A stretch of DNA of 61,843 nucleotides. Origin: Haloglomus irregulare (GTDB lineage Archaea > Halobacteriota > Halobacteria > Halobacteriales > Haloarculaceae). This document shows positions 44,201 to 51,803 of the stretch, one piece after another; position 1 is the first letter of the stretch; each line of letters opens with the position of its first letter. Below the pieces are notes generated by a model. It was not told the DNA's origin. It made no database searches and saw only the letters and a program-made list of their open reading frames with translations. The DNA lies in contig NZ_QMDX01000014.1 of assembly GCF_007421925.1 (NCBI RefSeq), positions 1-61,843 on the forward strand, given 5' to 3'. Both the position numbers and the translations under genes were made by a program.

Positions 44201-46978
44201 GAGGAAGGGTACAGCCTCCGTCTCACTGCTGATCATCGCGTCATGACCGACGATGGCTGGGTCGAGGCCCAAGACCTCGATACCGGTGACACTGTCCATA
44301 TCCAGAATCGGAAGGGCAGATTCGGCCAGCACGGCTCCGCTGCCGAGGGCCGCGTTCTCGGTTGGACCGTCGGCGACGGCCACCTCAAGGACGGTGAGGA
44401 GCGGGCCGTCCTCAACTTCTACGACGAGGACACGGCGATTTCCCAGTCGTTCGCCAACGACGTGAACGAGGTCGTTCGTGAGCCCGTCGGGAATGCCGGC
44501 TACGAGGTCGCCGTCAGTGAGATATCTCGCGACGACGACTATCGCGGTGCCCAGGCCATCGAACAGCGGGTTCGCTCGGAACGGCTCTACGAGTATGCGG
44601 CCGAAGCTGGCCTGGTCGAGGAGAAACATCAGATCCCCGATGCGGTGATGCGCGGGAGCGAGGAGATGGCCCGTGGATTCCTGCAGGCGCTGTTCACCGC
44701 CGATGGGAGCGTGCAGGGTAGCATCGAGAAAGGCACCTCCGTTCGCCTCTCCAGCTCTCACGCGGACCTGCTGTACGAGGCCCAGCAACTGCTGCTCAAC
44801 TTCGGTATCGCCAGCACGGTGTACGAGAACCGCCGCGAGGCCGGAGCGCGGGAGCTCCCCGACGGGAACGGCGGTACGGAGAAGTACGAGACGCGAGCCC
44901 AGCACGACCTCGTCATCGCGAAGGACAATCTCGCCCGGTTTAGCGAGGAGATCGGGTTCCTGCTCGACTCCAAGAGCGAGGCGCTCGACGAGCGGCTCGA
45001 TTCATACGACTGCGGTCCATACAGTGAACGGTTCGAGGCGACCGTCGAGGCCGTTGAGGCCGACGGTCACGAGGAGGTCTACGACCTGACCGAACCCGAC
45101 ACGCATTCCTTCGTCGCTGACGGCCTCGTTGTCCACAACTGCGGGGAACAGCCGTTGGAAGAATATGAGGCCTGCAACCTCGGCCACATCAACCTCTCGA
45201 CGCTGGCCGCCCACGACTCGCCGGACTGGCGAGTCTTCAAAGACGATCGGCCGGATAACGAATCTCTGGAGGCGTCCGTCGAGGCCTTCCTGGAGAACGC
45301 GCTCGACATCGGCGAGTTCGAGCGCCGCATCGAGCTGGGCACCCGCTTCCTGGAGAACGTCGTCACGATGAGCGACTTCCCCGTCCCGGAGATCGAGGCG
45401 AAGGTCCGGGAGATGCGGAAGATCGGCCTGGGGATCATGGGCCTGGCGCAGCTCTACATCCAGCTCGGGGTCCGCTACGGCAGCGAGGAGGGCAACGAGA
45501 TCGCCCGCCAGGTGATGCGGAAGATCAACCACGGCTCGAAGTGGGCCAGCCACGAACTCGCCGAGGAGCGCGGCACCTTCGCGGAGTGGGACAACTCCAA
45601 GTACGCGAACCCGACCGAGTACCGCGACTGGTTCGAGCACCACACCGGCCTCGACGCCGACGAGTGGGCCGACGGGTTCCACATCCGGAATCACAACACC
45701 ACGACCATCGCGCCGACCGGCACCACCTCGATGGTCGGGAACACGACCGGCGGCTGCGAGCCCATCTACAACGTCGCCTACTACAAGAACGTCTCCGACG
45801 ACGTCCAGGGCGACGAGATGCTCGTCGAGTTCGACGACTACTTCCTCCGGACCCTGGAGGCCAACGACATCGACGTCGACGCGGTGCAGGCGGAGGCCAA
45901 GGAGCAGATGGCCGCCAACGAGTTCGACGGCGTCGAGGGGCTGGAAACGGTCCCGACGGCCATCGGCGAGCTGTTCGTCGTCACCTCCGACCTCTCCGGG
46001 AAGGACCACGCCGGCGTGCAGTGTGCCTGCCAGGCCGGCGTCGACTCCGCCATCTCGAAGACCTGTAACTTCCCCAACTCCGCCAGCAAGGAGGACATGG
46101 ACGAGGTCTACCGCTACATCTACGAGAACGGCGGGAAGGGCGTCACCGTCTACCGCGACGGCACCCGCTCGAAGCAGGTTCTCACGACGCGTGCGGACAA
46201 CACCGAGTTCTCGGAGATGGACGAGTCCGAGGCCGCGGCGGCCATCCTCGAGCAGGTCGACGAGGCGTTCGGCGGCCTGGAGGCCTTCCTCGACAACGAC
46301 GAGGTCCGGGCCCAGGTCGAGGCCGACGTCGCGAGCCTGCTGGAGGAGGCCGGCAACGCGACGGGCGAGCTCCAGCCCCGGCCGGACACGCTACACGGCG
46401 TCAGCCAGCGCGTGAAGACCGGTTACGGGAAGCTGTACGTCACCATCAACGAGGACCCGGAGACGGGCCGGCCGTTCGAGGTCTTCGCCAACATCGGTCA
46501 CTCCGGCGGCTACACCAACTCCTTCACCGAGGCGCTGGGGAAGGTCATCTCCACCGCGCTCCGGGCCGGCGTCGCCCCCGAGGAGATCGTCGACGAACTC
46601 CGGGGGACGCGCAGCCCGAAGGTCGCCTGGGACAAGGGCGAGCAGATCAACTCCATCCCGGACGCCATCGGGACGGCGCTGAACCGCTACATCCAGGACG
46701 AGATCGACAAGCCGTACCCCAAGCAGACCTCGCTGGACGAGGCCGTCGAAGCCGACGGCCCGTCGGGCGCGACCGCCGACACCACGGCGACGCCCGAGCC
46801 GCCGACGCCGGAACCCGAGACGGACGGCGGCGCCGGCGCCCGCCGAGCAGACCAGGGCGACACCCAGTCGCTCATCGAGGCCGGCGAGAGCCCCGAGTGC
46901 CCCGACTGTGGCGGCATGAACCTCTACTTCTCCGAGGGCTGCAAGACCTGCGAGTCCTGCGGCTGGTCGGAGTGCTGA
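41282..46978 (+). CDS. nrdJ: Class II (B12-dependent) ribonucleotide reductase with two inteins
   Basis: 1898 residues, of which about 1062 are extein, the normal size of NrdJ. It reduces ribonucleoside diphosphates to deoxy forms with adenosylcobalamin. Extein motifs: IPNSPTLMNAG, LSACFVDSP (redox Cys), SGGGMGYAFWQLRP, NP/CGEQPLEEYEACNLGHIN (radical Cys), NNTTTIAPTGTTS-like HNTTTIAPTGTTSMVG, and a C-terminal zinc ribbon (CPDCGG ... CKTCESCGW). Residues about 1650-1790 hold the ETGRPFEVFANIGHSGG TSCPD-like region, then an acidic linker. Inteins sit after VFQ (residues 219-682) and after NP (915-1286). Both must splice out for activity. Confidence 0.95.
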   Translation: MSAETPETEADEVVLPVKRTEGETMEERLTGNAYHNILPARYLKKDADGNFVEEQEDLFRRVANNIALAEAVFEAERLGIEVTVTPDLLKPDHPRRDELAAEVFGAGTTAEDDREASETPHSDGEAVDAETTLDVHNVNKFAYETLVPELPDEVREHVETKADEFQDLMEGLSFIPNSPTLMNAGDELQQLSACFVDSPSDDLTDIHQTAKEAAEVFQCLTADATVRVTGKGTVSIADVEPGDEIVQRDGESYRTKQVEEVHAYDDAPTRRLETESGIEITGTHNHRLLVNGEWTELNDVSEGDTVSVRLGWLAEDNRTVSLETVPSGAGWADARTVSNEAIASLHADGLSDYEIAERLDVSSSTVQRRRADELGLSANGQGGRAKGRSFDEDEFESLYDAGHTDSEIAEELGMTATTVGSFRRARDLETNGRPVKTVTQPATLSEDLAELVGLWVGDGSVHEDGIRFHVSRESVLETLDRRTRDLFDTSLDWTWADGCYEAVIHSHEIKRWWLANFGDAKPSSAEARVPDPVQRGDRSIAVGFLRGLFTADGTLTKGKYPRLYSASDKLVGDTVQLLLGAGIPANRWDWANEDRDYSSVAPVGREGLAPFAERVGFLDDRTQTLQTAVSKSETRPTGVGSVDGSTWEQSVVTIEDAGEDTVYDVTVADDPEYVANGLVSHNSGGGMGYAFWQLRPYGDPVGSTGGIASGPMTFMETFDQMCETIAQGGARRGAQMGVMRVSHPDVIEFLHAKNKDVSLAHTLRLNDPDDYTHTDFSDALAEARELIDDEGRVPEHLRNAVEGHLSNFNISVGITDEFMEALENGEEFTFTNPRTGEPHVATAETEEMYGRYGLGDQVEPGEELSIDSQLIWDRIVDGAHQNGEPGVIYLERVNKQHSFDVEEHPDHRILATNPCVTGDTLISTENGLVTAEELYEQGVAQDIVVDGRLDDDRVKEASSVYKTGEKDVYELTTEEGYSLRLTADHRVMTDDGWVEAQDLDTGDTVHIQNRKGRFGQHGSAAEGRVLGWTVGDGHLKDGEERAVLNFYDEDTAISQSFANDVNEVVREPVGNAGYEVAVSEISRDDDYRGAQAIEQRVRSERLYEYAAEAGLVEEKHQIPDAVMRGSEEMARGFLQALFTADGSVQGSIEKGTSVRLSSSHADLLYEAQQLLLNFGIASTVYENRREAGARELPDGNGGTEKYETRAQHDLVIAKDNLARFSEEIGFLLDSKSEALDERLDSYDCGPYSERFEATVEAVEADGHEEVYDLTEPDTHSFVADGLVVHNCGEQPLEEYEACNLGHINLSTLAAHDSPDWRVFKDDRPDNESLEASVEAFLENALDIGEFERRIELGTRFLENVVTMSDFPVPEIEAKVREMRKIGLGIMGLAQLYIQLGVRYGSEEGNEIARQVMRKINHGSKWASHELAEERGTFAEWDNSKYANPTEYRDWFEHHTGLDADEWADGFHIRNHNTTTIAPTGTTSMVGNTTGGCEPIYNVAYYKNVSDDVQGDEMLVEFDDYFLRTLEANDIDVDAVQAEAKEQMAANEFDGVEGLETVPTAIGELFVVTSDLSGKDHAGVQCACQAGVDSAISKTCNFPNSASKEDMDEVYRYIYENGGKGVTVYRDGTRSKQVLTTRADNTEFSEMDESEAAAAILEQVDEAFGGLEAFLDNDEVRAQVEADVASLLEEAGNATGELQPRPDTLHGVSQRVKTGYGKLYVTINEDPETGRPFEVFANIGHSGGYTNSFTEALGKVISTALRAGVAPEEIVDELRGTRSPKVAWDKGEQINSIPDAIGTALNRYIQDEIDKPYPKQTSLDEAVEADGPSGATADTTATPEPPTPEPETDGGAGARRADQGDTQSLIEAGESPECPDCGGMNLYFSEGCKTCESCGWSEC
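41936..43327 (+). other. Intein 1 in NrdJ (464 residues, LAGLIDADG plus tandem HTH)
   Basis: Starts with Cys (CLTADATVRV) and ends VANGLVSHN, with Ser as the +1 residue (SGGGMGYAF). Splicing blocks: block A at the start, block B GTHNHRLLVNGEW, and C-terminal EDTVYDVTV ... HN. The endonuclease has two LAGLIDADG motifs: ELVGLWVGDGS and FLRGLFTADGT. Between the splicing half and the nuclease are two HTH-like units, SDYEIAERLDVSSSTVQRRR and TDSEIAEELGMTATTVGSFR, probably for DNA recognition. Codons are less GC-biased than in the extein. Confidence 0.93.
44024..45139 (+). other. Intein 2 in NrdJ (372 residues, LAGLIDADG), in the active-site motif
   Basis: Starts CVTGDTLIST and ends SFVADGLVVHN; the +1 residue is the Cys of NPCGEQ, the radical-site cysteine of class II reductases. 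Block B is RLTADHRVMTDDGW. LAGLIDADG motifs: VLGWTVGDGHL and FLQALFTADGS. No extra HTH units are evident, in contrast to intein 1. Interruption of the catalytic motif ensures that unspliced protein is inactive. Codon use again differs slightly from the host gene. Confidence 0.93.
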
Positions 46979-47140
46979 GGTAGGCCGCCGTTTTCCGCTC
47001 TGTACCCGTTTTCGCTTCGGATCGGCGGGTTAGGGCCGACCCACGATCCTACCCGGGTTGTTCGACACGTTCTCAGGTAGAACGGCGAGTCTCCCCGCCG
47101 CAGTCGCCGGATTGAGGTGCCACGCCACGCAAGCGGTAGT

Positions 47141-47254
47141 ATGAGCGGGCCGCCGACCTGTCCGACCTGCGAGGCCGACCTCTACAAGCGCCACTGCAAG
47201 TACGTCTGCCCGCAGCACGGCCCGATCATCGACTGCAGCGACCCGTTCAGGTAG
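47141..47254 (+). CDS. Small zinc-finger protein (37 residues)
   Basis: MSGPPTCPTCEADLYKRHCKY at the start, then CPQHG and DCSDPF at the end. Cys and His pairs (CPTC, HC, CPQH, C) fit a single zinc ribbon. The pattern (CPTC, YKRHCKYVCPQHG, DCSDPF) is a widespread haloarchaeal family that I recall as HVO_2523-type, with modest certainty. Function unknown; in Haloferax such small zinc-finger proteins influence stress and biofilm traits. Confidence 0.7.
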   Translation: MSGPPTCPTCEADLYKRHCKYVCPQHGPIIDCSDPFR

Positions 47255-47291
47255 GCCCGTGTGCGTCGTGTGGACAAGCCGGGCGTGGGCG

Positions 47292-47297
47292 TTTAGG
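47292..47297 (+). promoter_or_regulatory. TATA-like box of the wHTH/zinc gene
   Basis: TTTAGG lies 23-28 nt before the ATG at 47320. Confidence 0.4.
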
Positions 47298-47319
47298 CCC
47301 GGCGCCCCAGCCGTGTGGT

Positions 47320-48303
47320 ATGCCCCCCGACGACGCGACCGACGGCGGTAGCGACGCCGACCGACTCGCCCCGGACGAGGCGTTCGCGGTGCTGGGGGAC
47401 GAGACCCGGATGGGGATCCTCCGGGCGCTGGGCGACCTCGACACGCCGGTCCCGTTCTCCGAGCTGTACGCGCGAAGCGACGCCGACGACTCCGGCGGGT
47501 TCAACTACCACCTCGACCGGATGGTCGGCCACTTCGTCGAACGGGTCGACGGCGGCTACCGGCTGGCACCGGCCGGCCGCCGGGTCGCCGAGGCGGTGCG
47601 CTCCGGGGCGGTGACCGAGCAGCCGGAACTTCCCATGACCGAGGTCGAGGAGCCGTGCCCGTACTGCGGGGCCGCCACGAGGGTCCGGTGGCGCGACGGG
47701 TCGGTGGAGCAGTTCTGCACCGGGTGTGCCGGCCGGTACGGCCGGCGGTATCGGGAGAGCGGGATGCCCATCGAGGAGGTCGAGGGATACCTCGGCCGGA
47801 ACCCGCTGCCGCCGGCCGGCGTGCGTGGCCGTTCCCCGACCGAGACCCTCCGGGCGGCCTGGACGTGGGGGGAGTTGGAGATCCTCTCGCTGTCCGCCGG
47901 CGTCTGCCCACGGTGTTCCGGCGCCGTCGAGTGGGAGCCGGTGGTCTGCGAGGACCACGAGTCCGACGGGGGACCGTGCCCGACCTGTGGCGGCCGGTAC
48001 ACGGTCGGGGTCCGGGTGGCCTGCACGAACTGCATCCTCGTCGCCGGCGGGGAGCCCGTGGTGGCACTGGCGGCGCGGACGGACCTGTTGGCGCTGCTCG
48101 CCGCGAACGGCCACAACCCGATCGCCCCGGACGACGTCCATGCCGTCGAGCAGGTCCACGGCGCGTACGAGGAGACGGTCCACGCGGCGGACCCGCTCCG
48201 CGCGACGTACACGTTCGACCTGGGTGGGGAGTCGGTCGCGCTGACGGTGGACGAGAGCCTCGACGTCGTCGAGACGGCGTGGGACGAGGGGGCTGCTCAG
48301 TAG
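47320..48303 (+). CDS. ArsR-like wHTH regulator with zinc-ribbon C-terminal domain
   Basis: 327 residues. The N-terminal winged helix is at about 18-85: AFAVLGDETRMGILRALGDL, FNYHLDRMVGHFVERVDGGY (in parts). The middle and C-terminal part (about 110-290) has several CxxC pairs: CPYCG, CTGC, CPRC, CPTCG, CTNC, and forms a haloarchaeal domain I recall as DUF7351. It is a likely DNA-binding regulator with a zinc-stabilised sensor. Its stop overlaps the convergent TVP38-like gene end by 7 bp. Confidence 0.82.
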   Translation: MPPDDATDGGSDADRLAPDEAFAVLGDETRMGILRALGDLDTPVPFSELYARSDADDSGGFNYHLDRMVGHFVERVDGGYRLAPAGRRVAEAVRSGAVTEQPELPMTEVEEPCPYCGAATRVRWRDGSVEQFCTGCAGRYGRRYRESGMPIEEVEGYLGRNPLPPAGVRGRSPTETLRAAWTWGELEILSLSAGVCPRCSGAVEWEPVVCEDHESDGGPCPTCGGRYTVGVRVACTNCILVAGGEPVVALAARTDLLALLAANGHNPIAPDDVHAVEQVHGAYEETVHAADPLRATYTFDLGGESVALTVDESLDVVETAWDEGAAQ

Positions 48304-48956
48304 CCCGTCGACTCCCCACGCCGCTCGCGCCACCGCCGGTAGAGCGGCCCGCCGAGCACGAGGACGGCCAGCGCCGCCAGTGCGACGACGAGCGGGAGCC
48401 CGGCGCCGACGCCGTCGACGGTGAGCGTCTCCAGCGACGCCCCCAGCAGGACCCCCGTCACGACCCACGGGCACTCGCCGAGGGCGGTGCCGAGGACGAA
48501 CCGGCCGGGCGAGAGCCCGGAGAGGCCGGCGCCGTAGGAGACGGGGTCCGGCGGCAGGGGCATGAGCCGGAGGCCGGTCAGGCCCCGCACGTCGCCGGTG
48601 GCCGCGAAGAAGCCGCGGCCGGCGTCGCCGGCACGGCCGAACAGCCCCGCCTCGCCGGTCCGGCGCGCGAGCAGGTAGGCGGGCGTGCACGTGAGGACGG
48701 CGCCGGCGAGCGCGACCGGAACCGCGACGGGGCCGTAGAGGAAGCCCAGCAGGACGGAGAGGACGCTGATGGGCCAGGCGACCAGCGGCCGGAGCAGGTA
48801 GCCCGCCAGCAGCGCGGGCGCGAACAGCGCCGGCCGGGCCGCGAGGGCGTGGAGCCGCGTGATGGCGGCGTCCGGGGACGTCAGCAGTGCCCCCGCGAGG
48901 ACGACCCCCCCGAACAGGGCCGCGCCGAACAGCTGTCGCCGGGTCGCGCGCTGCAC
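48297..48956 (-). CDS. TVP38/TMEM64 family membrane protein (VTT domain)
   Basis: 219 residues with a GTG start at 48956 (MQRATRRQLFGAAL). The start is supported by TATACG (48981-48986) 27 nt upstream. Multiple hydrophobic helices; the VTT core is LLRPLVAWPISVLSVLLGFLYG ... TGLRLMPLPPDPVSYGAGL (in parts). Family members act in membrane trafficking or lipid scrambling in eukaryotes; the archaeal role is unknown. The open frame extends to 49166 but upstream of the promoter. Confidence 0.82.
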   Translation of the reverse strand: MQRATRRQLFGAALFGGVVLAGALLTSPDAAITRLHALAARPALFAPALLAGYLLRPLVAWPISVLSVLLGFLYGPVAVPVALAGAVLTCTPAYLLARRTGEAGLFGRAGDAGRGFFAATGDVRGLTGLRLMPLPPDPVSYGAGLSGLSPGRFVLGTALGECPWVVTGVLLGASLETLTVDGVGAGLPLVVALAALAVLVLGGPLYRRWRERRGESTGY

Positions 48957-48980
48957 GTCCGGGGTGTGCGGGAGGGTCGG

Positions 48981-48986
48981 TATACG
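48981..48986 (-). promoter_or_regulatory. TATA box of the TVP38-like gene
   Basis: On the minus strand CGTATA lies about 27 nt before the GTG at 48956, as for leaderless haloarchaeal genes. Confidence 0.5.
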
Positions 48987-49184
48987 TTTTCCGCCCGCGT
49001 TCGTGCGGAGCGTGTGGGGTAGGGTGTTCGAGTGGTTCCGGGTGTTAGTCCACGATTTGCGACTCCCCGTCCGAACGCGATTCATATGTGTTCGAATCAT
49101 CCCTTGATGTATTCCCCGACTCGTTCTATACAGAGTCCTGTCGAGAGCCCCCGTCCGCTCGACCATCCGGGCCTCGCCGTCTCC

Positions 49185-49301
49185 GAAGATCGGGGATCTT
49201 CAGGAGTGAGCGGAGCGAAGCTCCGCGAGCTACGAGGGAACCTCGTTCCCTCGGTATGACGAGAGGGCGAAGCTCTCTCGAACCACCGCGGGAACCCGTG
49301 G
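49185..49301. repeat. Run of five consecutive short hairpins
   Basis: Perfect or near-perfect stems with tiny loops: 49185-49201 (GAAGATC/GATCTTC), 49210-49226 (GCGGAGC-GAA-GCTCCGC), 49233-49253 (CGAGGGAAC-CTC-GTTCCCTCG), 49260-49280 (CGAGAGGGC-GAA-GCTCTCTCG, one G-U) and 49286-49301 (CCGCGGG-AA-CCCGTGG). A sixth dyad lies at 49366-49379 (CGGAGA-TG-TCTCCG). They fill the gap between two minus-strand genes. Could be a structured RNA, or the end of a decayed mobile element. Confidence 0.55.
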
Positions 49302-49432
49302 AGGGGCAGGCGCGCCGCGAGCCCCGACAGATCATGCTCCCGGCGGAATCGAAGGGCGAGGGCTTCGGAGATGTCTCCGCCGTCACGGTAGTCGTGGGAG
49401 AGTGCAAGAGCGCCGGAAACAACACCCGAAGC
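49302..49432. other. Rest of the gap after the hairpin run
   Basis: 131 bp. One plus-strand frame is open and continues through the hairpins, but it has no recognisable domain. No promoter for a plus-strand gene was seen. Confidence 0.3.
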
Positions 49433-49750
49433 CTACTGCATCGTCACGTAGGTCAGGAACCCCACCGCGAGGAGCTCCAGCGTCCGCAGGACCACGACCG
49501 TCTTTTGCGCGACGGGGTCGCCGGAGTAGAGCATCCGCGTGGAGAGGTAGAAGTAGACGGCGACGAGGTTCTCGGCGAGCAGGAGGGCGCCGAAGGCGGC
49601 GAGCCCGGCGGTCATCGGCGTGCCGAAGGTCCGGTAGTTCCGGACCCAGACCGTCGTCAGCGTCCCCAGCATCACGGCGTTCAGGATGGAGACGCCGGTC
49701 GCCGCGAGCAGCCACAGCTCCATGGAGGCCATCGCCATCGGCGGGATCAC
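49433..49750 (-). CDS. Small membrane protein, three helices
   Basis: 105 residues from the GTG at 49750; ATG starts at 49738 and 49723 are also possible. Hydrophobic helices at about 12-32 (LWLLAATGVSILNAVMLGTL), 46-68 (AGLAAFGALLLAENLVAVYF) and 86-103. The GTG overlaps the stop of the wHTH gene (GTGA), so the two are translationally coupled. Similar membrane proteins next to a wHTH regulator occur in other haloarchaea. Function unknown. Confidence 0.7.
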   Translation of the reverse strand: MIPPMAMASMELWLLAATGVSILNAVMLGTLTTVWVRNYRTFGTPMTAGLAAFGALLLAENLVAVYFYLSTRMLYSGDPVAQKTVVVLRTLELLAVGFLTYVTMQ

Positions 49751-50070
49751 TCGGCGCCCTCCGGCGTGCCACCCCCGCTCCCGCCGGTGTGCGAGTACTC
49801 GACGGTCTCGACGACGCGCTCGTAGATCTCGCGGTTCGCCTCGAACCGGTCGGAGAGCCGGTAGACGGCGCCGTAGCCGTCACCGCTCCGGACCACGACC
49901 TCGTGCTCCCGGAGGGTGTCGAGGTGGTGCCGGACGGTGTTGTAGTCGAGGTCGATGGCCTCGGAGAGGCGGTTGGCGTTGCGTGGCTGCTCGTCGAGCG
50001 TCCGGACGATGCGGGCCCGGTTCTCGCTGCCCCGCGTCCCGGCGAGCAGATACCAGAGCGACTCCTCCAA
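49747..50070 (-). CDS. wHTH regulator
   Basis: 107 residues, TTG start at 50070. The winged-helix core is SENRARIVRTLDEQPRNANRL and AIDLDYNTVRHHLDTLREHE, with the wing VVRSGDGYGAVYRL. It lies one base after the molybdopterin oxidoreductase stop and overlaps the membrane protein gene downstream, so it is part of a three-gene operon. Probably regulates that operon. A start further upstream would overlap the oxidoreductase. Confidence 0.78.
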   Translation of the reverse strand: MEESLWYLLAGTRGSENRARIVRTLDEQPRNANRLSEAIDLDYNTVRHHLDTLREHEVVVRSGDGYGAVYRLSDRFEANREIYERVVETVEYSHTGGSGGGTPEGAE

Positions 50071-50071
50071 C

Positions 50072-51589
50072 TCAGGACACCTCCTGGGAGACCCAGCCGC
50101 TCGCGCCGCTGGGGTAGGGGCCCGAGTCCGCCTCGGGCTGGAGGGTGCCCTCGCCGTCGATGGCCCGGACGACGACCTCGTGGCTCCCGCCCGGTGGCTC
50201 GTACGCGTACTTCCACTGGCGCCAGACCGCCCGCCCCGGGAGCGGCTCGCTCAACTCGGCCTCGTTCCAGGTGTCGCCGCCGTCGGCCGACACCTCGACC
50301 GCCGAGATACCCCGGGTGCCGGCGTACGCGTGCCCGGCGAGCCGCTTGCGGCCGTCGTCCATGTCCTCCGTCACGTACAGCTTCGCAATAGTGTTCACGG
50401 GGCCGGTGCCGTGCCAGCCCTTCTCCTCCCAGTAGCCCTCCGCGGGCTCGTCGAGGATCTCCAGCTCGTTCACCCACTTGACGTGGATCTCGCCCCAGTG
50501 CCCGGGCACGACGAGCCGGGCGGGCGCGCCGTGGTCGCGGGGGAGCGGCTTCCCGTTCATCCGGTAGACCAGCAGCGCCTCCCGGAGCGCGTCGACGGGG
50601 AACTCCTCGTAGAACCCGTCCTCGGCCCGGGCCATTACGCAGCACCGGTCGGGGACGTCGGCCGCCTCCAGGAGGTCGCCGACGCGGACGCCGGTCCAGA
50701 GCGCGGTGTCGGTCTTCTTGCCGTTGAGTCTCTCGCCGACACAGCGCAGCGTCGAGAACTCCCGGACGGCCTCCCGCTCGGTGATGTCGTCGAAGTCGAA
50801 ACGCGCCGCCGAGTCGACGGCGCCAGTGATCGACAGCGACCAGTCGTCTGGCGCGGTCTGAGGGTGGACGGAGCTGGTGTCGACGACGTAGAACCGCTCG
50901 CTGACGAGCGGCTCCAGCCCGTCGATGTCGAAGCTCTTCTCGTCGGCCTCGGCGAGCGCCTGCATGGTGGCCTCGTTCACGTCACCGTCCCCGTCACCGG
51001 TCGCGGCGTTGGGGGCGTCCTCCGACGCCGACCCCGTCGCCCCGCCACGGCTTCCAAGCAGCCAGCCGACGGCGCCGAGCCCGGTCAGGCTCGCGACGCC
51101 GCCCACCACGCGCCGTCGGTCGGCGGCGGCGACGTCGTCCGTTCCGACGCGCCCCGCGAGGCTCGCGATACCGACGACGAACAGCGCGCCGACCCCCGCG
51201 CCGAGCGCGAGCACCGGCCGACCGGTTAGGGCGGCCACCGCACCCCAGACCGGAACCCCGGCGAGCGGGCCGGCGAGCGGCTGGACGCCGGCCTCCTCGG
51301 CGATGGCCCGTCCGAGGCCCGCCAGGGTGCCGAGCAGGCCCATCGACAGGACGGTCGCGCTCAGGAGGCTCAGTTTCGCGCCGAGGTCGCCCAGCACTAG
51401 GATGGCGAAGGTGATGAACACCCCCGGGATGTACTGCGCGATGGCCCCGTCGACGGGGGCGACCACGTAGGCGGGCGTGAACCCGGCGGCGGCGTACGAT
51501 CCGGCGACAGCGGCGCCACCGGCCGCCAGGGCGACGACGACGCCCGGCAGCCGTGACCGGACCGCCGCGGGGATATCGTCCCGTTGCAT
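50072..51589 (-). CDS. Membrane-bound molybdopterin-dependent (sulfite-oxidase family) oxidoreductase
   Basis: 505 residues. About five N-terminal membrane helices (up to residue about 170) are followed by a linker of acidic and Gly/Ala residues and a sulfite-oxidase-type Mo domain. The Mo-ligand Cys lies in FSTLRCVGERLNGKK. Other segments: YVVDTSSVHPQTAPDDWSL, DHGAPARLVVPGHWGEIHVK, and the C-terminal Mo-co dimerisation fold (ISAVEVSADGGDTW ... WRQWKYAYEPPGGSHEVVVR). Substrate unknown. Orientation of the Mo domain is not resolved. GTATAC at 51613-51618 is 26 nt before the ATG. Confidence 0.85.
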   Translation of the reverse strand: MQRDDIPAAVRSRLPGVVVALAAGGAAVAGSYAAAGFTPAYVVAPVDGAIAQYIPGVFITFAILVLGDLGAKLSLLSATVLSMGLLGTLAGLGRAIAEEAGVQPLAGPLAGVPVWGAVAALTGRPVLALGAGVGALFVVGIASLAGRVGTDDVAAADRRRVVGGVASLTGLGAVGWLLGSRGGATGSASEDAPNAATGDGDGDVNEATMQALAEADEKSFDIDGLEPLVSERFYVVDTSSVHPQTAPDDWSLSITGAVDSAARFDFDDITEREAVREFSTLRCVGERLNGKKTDTALWTGVRVGDLLEAADVPDRCCVMARAEDGFYEEFPVDALREALLVYRMNGKPLPRDHGAPARLVVPGHWGEIHVKWVNELEILDEPAEGYWEEKGWHGTGPVNTIAKLYVTEDMDDGRKRLAGHAYAGTRGISAVEVSADGGDTWNEAELSEPLPGRAVWRQWKYAYEPPGGSHEVVVRAIDGEGTLQPEADSGPYPSGASGWVSQEVS

Positions 51590-51612
51590 GGCTACATACG
51601 CGAGCAGGACAT

Positions 51613-51618
51613 GTATAC
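51613..51618 (-). promoter_or_regulatory. TATA box of the molybdopterin oxidoreductase operon
   Basis: GTATAC lies about 26 nt before the ATG at 51589 on the minus strand. Confidence 0.5.
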
Positions 51619-51772
51619 CCGTTTTTCAGGTTCCGGTCGTCCTCCGGGCGAGGTTCTACTAGGATTCATCTAGAGTCCGTCCCCGAATCCGCCGTCGGCG
51701 CGGCGGTCGGGCTCGGCTCCGGCGGCGTCGACCCCGCGGCGCCGCGTCGGTGCGGGTCGCCCGTGGCGATAG

Positions 51773-51778
51773 CTTTTC
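51773..51778 (+). promoter_or_regulatory. AT box of the DUF5830-like gene
   Basis: CTTTTC lies 26-31 nt before the ATG at 51804. Confidence 0.4.
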
Positions 51779-51803
51779 CTCCGCGCCGGCCGTGCCCTTG
51801 GGT

